From Yersinia alsatica (GTDB lineage Bacteria > Pseudomonadota > Gammaproteobacteria > Enterobacterales > Enterobacteriaceae), in contig NZ_CABHWW010000023.1 in the NCBI RefSeq assembly GCF_902170305.1, forward strand, positions 1 to 64,000: DNA of 64,000 bases. Reading direction: 5' to 3'. Position 1 is the stretch's first letter; every line of letters begins with the position of its first letter. Positions 44,182-54,300 of the stretch are shown piece by piece. The translations under genes and the position numbers were made by a program. The notes under the pieces are model-generated. The model saw only the letters and a program-made list of their open reading frames with translations. It did not search any database and had not been told where the DNA came from.

Positions 44182-44247
44182 TACTCTATTCAATATGCTG
44201 AAAATTAATGTTTCAACCGATTGGATAAACCATCGTGTTCGAAAGTA

Positions 44248-44270
44248 TGCCCCTCTAAATGGGGCATTTA
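44248..44270. terminator. Hairpin after the DUF1471 gene
   Basis: ATGCCCC / GGGGCAT encloses TCTAAAT, with T-rich flanks on the plus strand (TTTACTTTC) and ACTTTCG on the minus strand. It could end mpl transcription, the DUF1471 gene, or both. Confidence 0.55.
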
Positions 44271-44291
44271 CTTTCATGCTTATTGCTTAAC

Positions 44292-44555
44292 TTATTTGTA
44301 AATCTTCGCAGTGGCATGCCAGCCATTATCATCATTTATACCAATGATTTTGTAAGCGGTAGCGCCTTTGCTGTCTGCTTTATCTGCGATGGCTTGTTCA
44401 ATATCAGAAGGGGCACCAGTAATGCCGCTAACACTGATAGCACCTAAGTCAGTCATTTTGCTGGCTTGCGCAGCATCAATTGATTGTGCTGCTTGAGCAC
44501 CGAAAGCAACAACAGAAAGTAGGCTAAGAGCCGTCAGAGTCGTTTTGATTTTCAT
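44292..44555 (-). CDS. Periplasmic DUF1471 protein (tandem copy 1)
   Basis: An 87-residue protein with a Sec signal peptide ending FGAQA (about residue 22) and a DUF1471 (BhsA/McbA/YhcN) domain: GAISVSGITGAPSDIEQAI and KGATAYKIIGI, ending HATAKIYK. Relatives are small secreted proteins induced by stress and tied to biofilm and surface properties. It is about 60 percent identical by eye to the next gene, so the two arose by tandem duplication. A purine-rich GAGGAAAA lies before the start. No specific function can be given. Confidence 0.88.
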   Translation of the reverse strand: MKIKTTLTALSLLSVVAFGAQAAQSIDAAQASKMTDLGAISVSGITGAPSDIEQAIADKADSKGATAYKIIGINDDNGWHATAKIYK

Positions 44556-44696
44556 GATTTTTCCTCAATAGTTCACAACAACCCAAAAGTGCTTATCATG
44601 GATTTTGATACTTTCAGTTTGTTGTTTTTACTGGTTATTTAATTCGAATTTCGATGTTGTCTTACACATCTATTGCCAATAGTGGCGAGCAAAGAC

Positions 44697-44960
44697 TTAC
44701 TGGTAAATCTCGGCGGTGGCGTGCCAGTTATTATCTGCGCGTGCTTCGATAACTTTATACGCTTTTGCACCCATAGCATCGGCTTTATCAGACAGAGCCT
44801 GACGAATATCAGAGGGTGCGCCGTTGATACCACTCACAGTAATAGTGCCCATGGGTTTCAAATTAGCGGCTTGATTATCGCTGATGGAATCTGCTGCAAA
44901 AACGCCAAATGATAGTGCAGATAGAATGCTAATGGTTGCGATAGTAGTTTTAACGTTCAT
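44697..44960 (-). CDS. Periplasmic DUF1471 protein (tandem copy 2)
   Basis: The second of two adjacent 87-residue paralogues. The signal peptide ends FGVFA (about residue 22). The mature part has GTITVSGINGAPSDIRQAL and MGAKAYKVIEARADNNWHATAEIYQ. AGAGG lies before the start. The 416-base gap upstream, towards argR, holds a near-perfect CRP site 41 bases before the start codon; the rest of that gap shows no gene. Both copies read in the same direction, but 141 bases with no evident terminator separate them. Confidence 0.88.
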   Translation of the reverse strand: MNVKTTIATISILSALSFGVFAADSISDNQAANLKPMGTITVSGINGAPSDIRQALSDKADAMGAKAYKVIEARADNNWHATAEIYQ

Positions 44961-45000
44961 GTTTATGCCTCTAGTTATTCTTTTATCACTTCACAATAAG

Positions 45001-45016
45001 TGTGATTTACGTCACG
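45001..45016. promoter_or_regulatory. CRP-binding site upstream of the DUF1471 gene
   Basis: TGTGATTTACGTCACG matches TGTGA-N6-TCACA at nine of ten conserved positions. Its centre lies about 48 bases before the start codon at 44960. Whether CRP would activate or repress is not settled, as no confident -10 element was found. Confidence 0.65.
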
Positions 45017-45376
45017 AAAATGAGTATACATCTAGTAACTGAGAATATTAATAGCGGGCTAATAATATTTGATGTCACTTTATCGTTGGTTACTACTTTT
45101 TTAGAACGAAAAGGAATAAAAAGTGGTTAAAAAACAGCAACTTTTAGTAAAAGTATAATATTTTCAATGTGATAAGTGTTTTTGACTAAAAGTGCGAAAT
45201 AGAATGGCAGCTTTGACCATCTATCGGGGAAAGGCAGTGTTATCTAATGGTTTTAAAAGTAAGAAGCAGTGATATTTCCTGTTTCTTAGGTTGGTGTTAT
45301 GGGTTTGAGAGAGCAAATGCGGCATATCATATAGAGATATAGCCGCATCTTTAGATCAGATAGCAAGGTGCGGAGA

Positions 45377-45850
<474 letters not shown>

Positions 45851-45895
45851 TTATGCCCTGAGCAGTCAATAGTAAATGGGATTATTATGCATTTA

Positions 45896-45913
45896 AATGA
45901 ATTTTTATTCAAC
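45896..45913. promoter_or_regulatory. ARG box upstream of argR
   Basis: AATGAATTTTTATTCAAC contains the palindrome TGAAT-TTTT-ATTCA, which fits the ArgR consensus at all core positions. Only one good box is visible; a second at the usual three-base spacing is too degenerate to call. The following stretch to mdh at 46312 is AT-rich, without a gene. Confidence 0.82.
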
Positions 45914-46311
45914 ATGACTATGGAGTATTGGCGATAAAAGCCCTGATATCAAGGTGTATTGGAATTTTAACATCACCTTACTGTTACGATTATGCTAAAT
46001 CAGCCTTTTATTAGTATTCGGAATTGGTAACCAAAATGTTATTAAAATGATGTTGTTCTGATGTAACAGAAGGGTGTAATGTAACCGCCGATTAACCTGT
46101 CATGAATACTTCAGTAAATTTTAGAATAATGTGCGCTATATCATTAATGAATAAGCGATTTACTCTAAAATACATGCGCATTATGCGCCTTTTTGATGCG
46201 TGATATCTCAATCTGACTGTTAATAGATTGTGTTTAAAATCGCAATAAATTAAGGTGCGTAAATAGATGAATTCACGGCAAATTTAAATTAAATATAATA
46301 AGGAGTATAGG

Positions 46312-47247
46312 ATGAAAGTTGCAGTTCTCGGTGCTGCTGGTGGTATCGGCCAGGCCCTCGCTCTTCTACTCAAGACCCAGCTTCCTTCAGGTTCAGACCT
46401 CTCATTATATGATATCGCGCCAGTGACTCCAGGTGTCGCGGTTGATCTGAGCCATATCCCTACTGCTGTTAATATTAAAGGTTTCAGCGGCGAAGATGCT
46501 ACTCCAGCACTGCAAGGAGCAGATATTGTTCTGATTTCTGCTGGTGTTGCACGTAAGCCAGGCATGGATCGTTCAGACCTGTTCAATGTGAATGCGGGTA
46601 TTGTCCGTAATCTGGTTGAGCAAATCGCGCGCACTTGCCCGAAAGCGCTAATCGGTATCATTACTAACCCGGTCAATACCACTGTTGCTATTGCCGCAGA
46701 AGTACTGAAAAAAGCCGGTGTTTACGATAAGAACAAATTATTCGGTATCACCACACTGGATACCATTCGCTCAAACACCTTTGTTGCTGAACTGAAAGGG
46801 AAGCAACCTCAGGATATCGAAGTGCCAGTTATTGGCGGTCACTCTGGCGTTACTATCTTGCCATTGTTGTCGCAAGTCCCTGGTATCAGCTTCACTGAGC
46901 AAGAAGTGGCCGATTTAACTAAACGTATCCAGAATGCGGGTACTGAAGTTGTTGAAGCAAAAGCCGGTGGCGGGTCTGCGACTCTGTCCATGGGGCAGGC
47001 TGCGGCACGTTTTGGTCTTTCTTTGGTTCGCGCTCTGCAAGGCGAAAGCAATGTTGTTGAGTGTTCTTACGTTGAAGGCGATGGCAAATATGCCCGCTTC
47101 TTTGCTCAGCCAATCCTGTTGGGTAAAAACGGTGTTGCTGAACGTAAAGACATTGGCAAACTGAGTGCTTTTGAACAGCAGGCACTGGACAGCATGCTTG
47201 ATGTGTTACATAACGATATCAAGTTGGGCGAAGAGTTCGTCAAATAA
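46312..47247 (+). CDS. mdh: Malate dehydrogenase
   Basis: Mdh interconverts malate and oxaloacetate with NAD in the citric-acid cycle. The 311-residue protein has the NAD motif GAAGGIGQ at residue 7, substrate arginines in [10 protein letters not shown] (about 81 and 87) and DTIR (about 153), and the catalytic histidine in GGHSGVT near 177. The E. coli protein has 312 residues. AAGGAG precedes the ATG. A weak ERIC-like palindrome and then a strong terminator follow. Confidence 0.98.
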   Translation: MKVAVLGAAGGIGQALALLLKTQLPSGSDLSLYDIAPVTPGVAVDLSHIPTAVNIKGFSGEDATPALQGADIVLISAGVARKPGMDRSDLFNVNAGIVRNLVEQIARTCPKALIGIITNPVNTTVAIAAEVLKKAGVYDKNKLFGITTLDTIRSNTFVAELKGKQPQDIEVPVIGGHSGVTILPLLSQVPGISFTEQEVADLTKRIQNAGTEVVEAKAGGGSATLSMGQAAARFGLSLVRALQGESNVVECSYVEGDGKYARFFAQPILLGKNGVAERKDIGKLSAFEQQALDSMLDVLHNDIKLGEEFVK

Positions 47248-47255
47248 CACCTATA

Positions 47256-47355
47256 TCTGAGTTGTTTGATGTCGCAGTGGCTTTTGTTCACCTGAATCAC
47301 TGACCAAGGTTAATGATTCAGGTGTCTGCCATAGCGCTAATGACTTGGGCATAGA
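47256..47355 (-). repeat. Degenerate ERIC-like palindrome after mdh
   Basis: TTCACCTGAATCACTGAC with AATGATTCAGGTG resembles the ERIC core in reverse orientation, and GACTTGGGCATA resembles an ERIC end. The arms are diverged and shorter than usual. ACCTGAATCA / TGATTCAGGT forms a hairpin of its own and may protect the 3' end of mdh mRNA. Confidence 0.5.
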
Positions 47356-47418
47356 AAGTGATAATAGAGAGTATGGCCATTACAGAAGGCGAAAGTGACC
47401 TCTGAACATGGCCGCATC

Positions 47419-47448
47419 AACCGCCGACATTATTCATCGGCGGTTTTT
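47419..47448 (+). terminator. Terminator downstream of mdh, abutting nlp
   Basis: AACCGCCGA / TCGGCGGTT is followed by a run of Ts that enters the stop codon of the convergent nlp gene. It probably ends the mdh transcript, about 170 bases after the mdh stop. Confidence 0.85.
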
Positions 47449-47724
47449 TTATGCCGGTACATTGGCCTGGCGTATCCTTACTTTTCGGTCAAGAAGAACC
47501 CCTGTCTTTGCATCAAAATAGCGTGTTGGCCAGATTTCAGAAGGATGAATGTCCAGGCACTCAGCAATCAACCATTCCCCTTTTGGCCAAGGGCGTGTTA
47601 ACGCATTGGCAAGTGTAGATGAACTTAAGCCCGCTTTTCGAGAGAGGGCCGCCAGTGTGGTGTCTTTTTTACGTAGTGCCGCAATGATGTCGGCTGGATG
47701 CCAATCAGATTTCCTTAAAATCAT
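47449..47724 (-). CDS. nlp: Ner/Nlp-type DNA-binding regulator (SfsB-like)
   Basis: A 91-residue winged-helix protein related to phage Mu Ner and E. coli Nlp (SfsB), with DWHPADIIAALRKK, the helix-turn-helix LAALSRKAGLSSSTLANAL (about residues 24-42) and RPWPKGEWLIAECL. Ner represses transcription in Mu; E. coli Nlp affects maltose gene expression. In E. coli nlp lies next to ispB; here a further gene lies between. It is divergent from the MuA-type protein at 47908. Confidence 0.88.
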   Translation of the reverse strand: MILRKSDWHPADIIAALRKKDTTLAALSRKAGLSSSTLANALTRPWPKGEWLIAECLDIHPSEIWPTRYFDAKTGVLLDRKVRIRQANVPA

Positions 47725-47774
47725 CTTTAATCCTTTTTTTTTCTAAGCAGCTGACGTGTTAGTGATATAAATAA

Positions 47775-47796
47775 CGGTACATTGTTAATCGTACTG
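47775..47796. promoter_or_regulatory. Palindrome between nlp and the Mu-type gene (possible operator)
   Basis: CGGTAC and GTACTG flank a ten-base centre, forming a 22-base imperfect palindrome (CNGTAC / GTACNG). It lies in the 183-base gap between two divergent DNA-binding genes, close to the nlp side. The remaining gap is AT-rich and includes TTTTC-T-GAAAA at 47836-47846. Confidence 0.4.
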
Positions 47797-47907
47797 TGAA
47801 CATAAAGTAATCATTTAGAAGCATAGTAACATTTATTTTCTGAAAAATTTTAAATGTTTTCTAAATATTCCTGTTTTGTGTCACAACGCATATTAGGAAG
47901 CAACGCC

Positions 47908-48255
47908 ATGAAAAAAGAGTGGTTTGCCGCTAAGGAATTGGCAGGTCTTGATGGGCTACCGTCATCACCACAAGGAGTAAACCTCATGGCTAAACGTGAG
48001 GGATGGGAACAGCGCCGCCGCCGTGGTGTGCAGGGAAAGGCTGTTGAGTATCATATTGAGAGTTTACCCACTACGATACTGAATTCATTACAGTTAAGGG
48101 AAGATCCCGCCAAGTATACGCCGACGCGACAAGACCCGCTGTCTCTATGGGTTGAAGCCTATTATCGTTTTACCGAGACAGAAAGGGAGCAGGTCATTAC
48201 TTTCATTTTTCGCGAAGGTGCTAAAAGTCTTATAGAGCGACTGAAGACGGATTAG
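47908..48255 (+). CDS. Small protein with a Mu-type (MuA/repressor) DNA-binding domain
   Basis: A 115-residue protein. Residues 1-60 match the winged-helix domain at the N-terminus of MuA transposase and Mu repressor: WFAAKELAGLDGLPSSPQGV, then AKREGWEQRRRRGVQGKAVEY. The rest (DPLSLWVEAYYRFTETEREQV) has no catalytic DDE domain, so it is a regulator or relic rather than a transposase. I start at the ATG at 47908, after AGGAAG; the frame extends 18 codons further without support. No other phage genes are near. Confidence 0.85.
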   Translation: MKKEWFAAKELAGLDGLPSSPQGVNLMAKREGWEQRRRRGVQGKAVEYHIESLPTTILNSLQLREDPAKYTPTRQDPLSLWVEAYYRFTETEREQVITFIFREGAKSLIERLKTD

Positions 48256-48419
48256 TGCGAGTCAGTGGGGGCAATAATCAGCTCTCACCTTTATCAGCTA
48301 AAGTCGGCAATAAGCTATAAAATGGCTTAGATATGAAGTGGTTGGTAGGCTGGACTGTGTTTGGTTTGTTTGTGAGAAGGAAAACTCGGGCAGTTACGCC
48401 AGAGTTTCCTAATCATTTC

Positions 48420-49391
48420 TTAAAATGAGCGTTGCACGGCAATATGCGCTAACCCTTCCAGGGCTTGACGATAATGGCTTTCAGGTAAAATCTGTAATGA
48501 AGCAATCGCTTTATCTGCCTCTTCCTCAGCACGTTGGCGGGTATAGTCCAGAGAGCCGCACTGTTGCATGGCCTGCAAGACAGGCTCAAGTAAATGACGG
48601 CCATTACCCTGTTCAATTGCTTGCCGGATCATCGCTGTTTGCTCTGGTGTGCCATTATGCATTGCATGCAGTAACGGCAGGGTCGGTTTGCCTTCGTTTA
48701 GGTCATCACCGGTATTTTTACCCAAAGTGGTGCCATCAGAGCTGTAATCCAGCAAGTCATCAATAAGCTGGAAGGCAGTACCGAGATAACGCCCATAATT
48801 CTGTAATGCCAGTTCTTGTTCTTCACTGGCATCTGCCAGCACGGCAGCAGACTGTGATGCTGCTTCGAACAGGCGAGCGGTTTTGCTATAGATGACCTGC
48901 ATGTAATTTTCTTCAGTGATGTCAGGGTTATTGCAGTTCATGAGCTGCAAAACTTCGCCTTCAGCAATAACGTTAGTTGCTGCTGACATCAATGTAAGAA
49001 CCCGCAGTGATTCAAGGCTGGTCATCATTTGGAATGAACGTGTATAGATGTAGTCGCCCACCAATACACTGGCAGCATTGCCAAATGCAGCATTCGCTGT
49101 GGCTTTACCACGACGCATATCTGATTCATCGACAACATCATCGTGCAGCAGAGTCGCTGTATGGATAAATTCAATCAATGCTGCGACCGTGATATGTTTG
49201 TTGCCCTGATAATTCAGCGCTCGGGCTACCAAAACAGCAATCATTGGACGGATTCGTTTTCCACCGCCACTGATGATGTAATGGCCCAACTGATTGATAA
49301 GGACAACATCAGAGTTCAACTGGTCGAGAATTGTTGTGTTTACTGCCGCCATATCTGGCGCGGTTAACTCGATAATCTTTTCTAGGTTCAT
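48420..49391 (-). CDS. ispB: Octaprenyl diphosphate synthase IspB
   Basis: IspB extends farnesyl diphosphate with isopentenyl units to make the C40 side chain of ubiquinone and menaquinone. The 323-residue protein, the same length as E. coli, has GGGKRIRPM, the first Asp-rich motif LLHDDVVDESD near residue 83 and the second LIDDLLDYSSD near 210. It diverges from rplU across 259 bases that hold the rplU promoter. Confidence 0.97.
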   Translation of the reverse strand: MNLEKIIELTAPDMAAVNTTILDQLNSDVVLINQLGHYIISGGGKRIRPMIAVLVARALNYQGNKHITVAALIEFIHTATLLHDDVVDESDMRRGKATANAAFGNAASVLVGDYIYTRSFQMMTSLESLRVLTLMSAATNVIAEGEVLQLMNCNNPDITEENYMQVIYSKTARLFEAASQSAAVLADASEEQELALQNYGRYLGTAFQLIDDLLDYSSDGTTLGKNTGDDLNEGKPTLPLLHAMHNGTPEQTAMIRQAIEQGNGRHLLEPVLQAMQQCGSLDYTRQRAEEEADKAIASLQILPESHYRQALEGLAHIAVQRSF

Positions 49392-49548
49392 TGTTATATT
49401 CAGCTGTTTTTCTCTTTAACTGCGATGAGATTACCGCCCACATTATTACATGACGTTCCCTGAGACTATGATTGTACTTGAAAAATCTATCAAATAAACG
49501 AGATGTAAGAAACTGTGCTTTTTTTCTTCTCTTGTGCTGATTATATAC

Positions 49549-49577
49549 TTGTCATTCACTACATTTTTGCGTAGAAT
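49549..49577 (+). promoter_or_regulatory. Sigma-70 promoter of rplU-rpmA
   Basis: TTGTCA at 49549-49554 and TAGAAT at 49572-49577 are separated by 17 bases, each one mismatch from consensus. A transcript would start near 49584 and leave a leader of about 67 bases before rplU. Confidence 0.82.
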
Positions 49578-49593
49578 TCGCGCCCTATTGTGA

Positions 49594-49962
<369 letters not shown>

Positions 49963-49981
49963 GATTTAGGAGAGCGGATAA

Positions 49982-50239
<258 letters not shown>

Positions 50240-50265
50240 GTTTTTCGCGTCCTGTAAATAGATGT

Positions 50266-50296
50266 AAGCCCTGCAATTTCGTTGCGGGGCTTTTTA
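50266..50296 (+). terminator. Terminator after rpmA
   Basis: AAGCCCTGCAA / TTGCGGGGCTT with a short loop is followed by TTTACATTT. Read-through to yhbE and obgE is possible. Confidence 0.82.
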
Positions 50297-50325
50297 CATT
50301 TCTGGGTTAACCCCCCTGGTAAAAA

Positions 50326-51279
50326 ATGGATACGAAGCAGCAGGCTGGTTTAGGTATTTTTTTGGCACTAACCACTGCCGTATTCTGGGGTGCCTTGCCG
50401 ATTGCAATGAAGCAAGTGCTCGAAGTTATGGAGCCTTATACCATTGTTTGGTATCGCTTTATGATGGCAGCTATCGGCTTGGGGATTATTCTGGCTTCGC
50501 GTCGTCAGTTGCCCTCTCTTAAACTTTTTCGCCAACGTCGCTGGTTGGTATTACTGATCATTGCGACCTGTGGCTTGCTGGGGAATTTCATCTTCTTCAG
50601 CTCATCATTACAATATCTTAGTCCGACGACATCTCAGGTTATCGGGCAGCTTTCACCGGTTGGGATGATGGTTGCCAGTGTCCTGATTTTAAAGGAGCGG
50701 ATGCGCATCAGCCAAGTTATTGGCGCGGGTATGTTGATTTGCGGCCTGCTGTTATTTTTTAACACCAGTCTGCATGAAATCTTTACTCGGCTGACGGATT
50801 ACACTCTTGGTGTGGTATTAGGCATCTGTGCGGCGGTGGTCTGGGTCAGCTATGGTGTCGCTCAGAAGGTGCTATTAAGGCGTATGGCATCGCAACAAAT
50901 CTTATTATTGTTGTACACTTTATGTGCAATAGCACTGTTCCCATTAGCGAAGCCAGCCGTTATTTTGCAGCTAAATGGGTGGCAACTTGCCTGTTTACTG
51001 TTCTGTGGGGTTAACACCCTGGTTGGCTACGGCGCTTTGGCTGAAGCCATGGCGCGCTGGCAGGCAGCGCAGGTAAGCGCTCTCGTCACTTTGACGCCGC
51101 TGTTTACCTTGTTTTTTTCAATTTTATTGGCGCTGGCCTGGCCAGATATGTTTGCCGCACCTTCCCTCAACTTTGTGGGATACGTCGGCGCATTCGTGGT
51201 AGTGGCAGGTGCAATGTTTTCCGCAATTGGGCACCGTTGGTGGCCACGTCGGACAGAAATAAATCAGGTTGCTCGGTAA
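50326..51279 (+). CDS. yhbE: EamA/DMT-family transporter YhbE
   Basis: A 317-residue inner-membrane protein with ten predicted membrane segments in two EamA repeats (about 10-145 and 160-300). The first repeat has ALPIAMKQVLEVMEPYTIVWYRF, the second GVVLGICAAVVWVSYGVAQK. It corresponds to E. coli YhbE between rpmA and obgE. The transported substrate is unknown. obgE starts 37 bases beyond its stop. Confidence 0.9.
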   Translation: MDTKQQAGLGIFLALTTAVFWGALPIAMKQVLEVMEPYTIVWYRFMMAAIGLGIILASRRQLPSLKLFRQRRWLVLLIIATCGLLGNFIFFSSSLQYLSPTTSQVIGQLSPVGMMVASVLILKERMRISQVIGAGMLICGLLLFFNTSLHEIFTRLTDYTLGVVLGICAAVVWVSYGVAQKVLLRRMASQQILLLLYTLCAIALFPLAKPAVILQLNGWQLACLLFCGVNTLVGYGALAEAMARWQAAQVSALVTLTPLFTLFFSILLALAWPDMFAAPSLNFVGYVGAFVVVAGAMFSAIGHRWWPRRTEINQVAR

Positions 51280-51316
51280 AAATAGCAGCTTGATGAATGA
51301 GTTACGGAGAAAGTAA

Positions 51317-52489
<1,173 letters not shown>

Positions 52490-52528
52490 GTCCCACAGCA
52501 GTGATTGGTTAATAGCGTCAGATTTGAA

Positions 52529-52560
52529 CAAGGGCTGCCATTCGTGGTGGCCCTTTTGTT
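52529..52560 (+). terminator. Terminator after obgE
   Basis: AAGGGCTGCCA pairs imperfectly with TGGTGGCCCTT and is followed by TTGTTT. It lies at the convergent ends of obgE and pmrB. Confidence 0.75.
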
Positions 52561-52574
52561 TAATCTGCGGAGAG

Positions 52575-53639
52575 TTAACGATGAGTCGTTGTCGGTATCC
52601 AGCATTGTGCCACTAATCCGGAGCGGTCAAGGCGGTTCTCCAGTGTCAGCCGGCCTTGGTGCAATTGGGCAATGCGGATAACAATGTTTAGCCCTAAGCC
52701 ACTGCCACCATAGCGTTGGTCCATACGGCGAAATGCTTGTGTCAGTTCACCTGCTTGTTCCGGTTTTATTCCTGGACCTTCATCAATGACTTGCAATACT
52801 GTGCCCTGTGCATCAGCGGCAATATTGACGGATATTTGGCTACCAACCGGGCTATAGCGATGGGCATTTTCGACCAAATTACGCAGCATCAAACGTAGCA
52901 ATGTGGCGTCGCCCTGGGTTTGAGCATGGGGAGGAATTTTCCACTGCAAGGTCTGTTGGCGAAGCGCACACATCTCCGCGAGCTCCTCTTGCAATGGTTG
53001 CACCACATTTTCAACCCAGTCCAATGTCTGATAAAGCCCGCTGGCAAAATTTTGCCCAGCTCTGGACAGCATCAGCAATTGCTCAATGGTATGTATTAAT
53101 AAATCAATGCGGCTGATGAGCGGCTTACTTTCAGCAATACCTTGCTGCTCCATCAACTCAAGATGCAACCGAATACCGGCAAGAGGAGTGCGTAGCTCAT
53201 GTGCCGCATCGGCAGTAAACAGGCGTTCCTGCTGGATGGTATTGGCGAGCCGGGATAACAGTTGATTGAGTGTTGAGGTGACAGAGACTATTTCTTGCAT
53301 GTCACTGTTTACAACAACCGGGGTGAGATTATCAGCCGAACGCTCAGCTAATTTCTGCTGTAATTGATCCAGTGGCCGAATGATCCAACTGATCGCCCAG
53401 AACGAGAGCAATAGGGTGATGGCCATCATGATAAGTGACGGCGCAAGCAGTGAAGCAATAGCCTCGGCTATTTCGGTATCCACTCGCTCATTGCGCACTT
53501 TTGCACTGAGAGTTTCATCAACCAGGAAGCTAATTTGTTCTTGGCTTTCATGCCAGAGCCAGAATGCACTGATCAACTGAGTAACCAGTAATATTAACGC
53601 CAACATTAAAATAAGACGACGGCGCATACTGATCATCAT
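52575..53639 (-). CDS. pmrB: Sensor histidine kinase PmrB (BasS)
   Basis: PmrB senses ferric iron and related envelope signals and controls PmrA, which governs lipid A modification and polymyxin resistance. The 354-residue protein has membrane segments at about residues 8-28 and 63-85 around a short periplasmic loop, a HAMP region, the phosphoacceptor H147 (ADAAHELRTPL) and the ATPase N-box NLVENAHRYS. The loop keeps both ExxE pairs, E31/E34 and E56/E59, which in Salmonella bind iron. It overlaps the pmrA stop by four bases. Confidence 0.92.
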   Translation of the reverse strand: MMISMRRRLILMLALILLVTQLISAFWLWHESQEQISFLVDETLSAKVRNERVDTEIAEAIASLLAPSLIMMAITLLLSFWAISWIIRPLDQLQQKLAERSADNLTPVVVNSDMQEIVSVTSTLNQLLSRLANTIQQERLFTADAAHELRTPLAGIRLHLELMEQQGIAESKPLISRIDLLIHTIEQLLMLSRAGQNFASGLYQTLDWVENVVQPLQEELAEMCALRQQTLQWKIPPHAQTQGDATLLRLMLRNLVENAHRYSPVGSQISVNIAADAQGTVLQVIDEGPGIKPEQAGELTQAFRRMDQRYGGSGLGLNIVIRIAQLHQGRLTLENRLDRSGLVAQCWIPTTTHR

Positions 53640-54295
53640 AGAACTTCCAGTCGATAGCCGATGCCGCGCACCGTCCGGATACGATCTTTGCCCAATTTAC
53701 GTCGTAGGTTATGAATATGCACTTCCAGCGTGTTAGAACCGAGATCATCATTCCAGGTATAAAGATCCTGTTGCAGCATTTCACGATTGACGGTTTGACC
53801 GGCTCGCATAATTAACCGTGAGAGAATGGCAAACTCCTTGGGAGTCACTTCCAACGGTTGGCCCTGCAAACAGACCTGCTGCGTTGATAAGTTAAGACTC
53901 AGGTCATCTTGCTGCACCAGATTGTCACTCTGCCCTTGATAGCGGCGGATCAGCGCCCGGACGCGCGCCAGTAACTCGGCTAACGCGAAAGGTTTTATCA
54001 GATAATCATCAGCGCCAGCATCTAACCCATCAACCCGGTCTTCAAGTGCATCGCGGGCAGTGAGGATCAGCACCGGCAGTGTGATATGTTGGCGACGCCA
54101 TTGACGCAATAATGCGGCCCCATCCTGATCCGGTAATCCGAGGTCGAGGATCACCATGCTGTACTGACTGGTTAGCAATAAACTGTGCGCCTCGGCTGCG
54201 GTACCGGCACAATCGCAGGCGTAACCCCCGTTGGTCAGTGCCATCGCTATCCCTTGCTGCAGCAGTTCGTCATCTTCAACAATCAGTAGTTTCAT
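53636..54295 (-). CDS. pmrA: Response regulator PmrA (BasR)
   Basis: PmrA is an OmpR-type regulator of genes that add aminoarabinose and phosphoethanolamine to lipopolysaccharide. The 219-residue protein has a receiver domain with the phosphoacceptor D51 (VILDLGLPDQDG) and a C-terminal winged helix ending RTVRGIGYRL. It is clearly closer to E. coli BasR than to QseB. It begins five bases after dacB ends and overlaps pmrB, so dacB-pmrA-pmrB look like one transcript. No PmrA box was found before dacB. Confidence 0.92.
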   Translation of the reverse strand: MKLLIVEDDELLQQGIAMALTNGGYACDCAGTAAEAHSLLLTSQYSMVILDLGLPDQDGAALLRQWRRQHITLPVLILTARDALEDRVDGLDAGADDYLIKPFALAELLARVRALIRRYQGQSDNLVQQDDLSLNLSTQQVCLQGQPLEVTPKEFAILSRLIMRAGQTVNREMLQQDLYTWNDDLGSNTLEVHIHNLRRKLGKDRIRTVRGIGYRLEVL

Positions 54296-54300
54296 GGTTC

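Noticed and set aside
46190-46220. CRP site upstream of mdh
   Set aside because: Only one half (CGTGA) is recognisable and the other half does not match TCACA.
47854-48255. Prophage or active Mu-like transposon at the Mu-type gene
   Set aside because: There is no transposase core, MuB, capsid or end sequence nearby; only DNA-binding domains are present.
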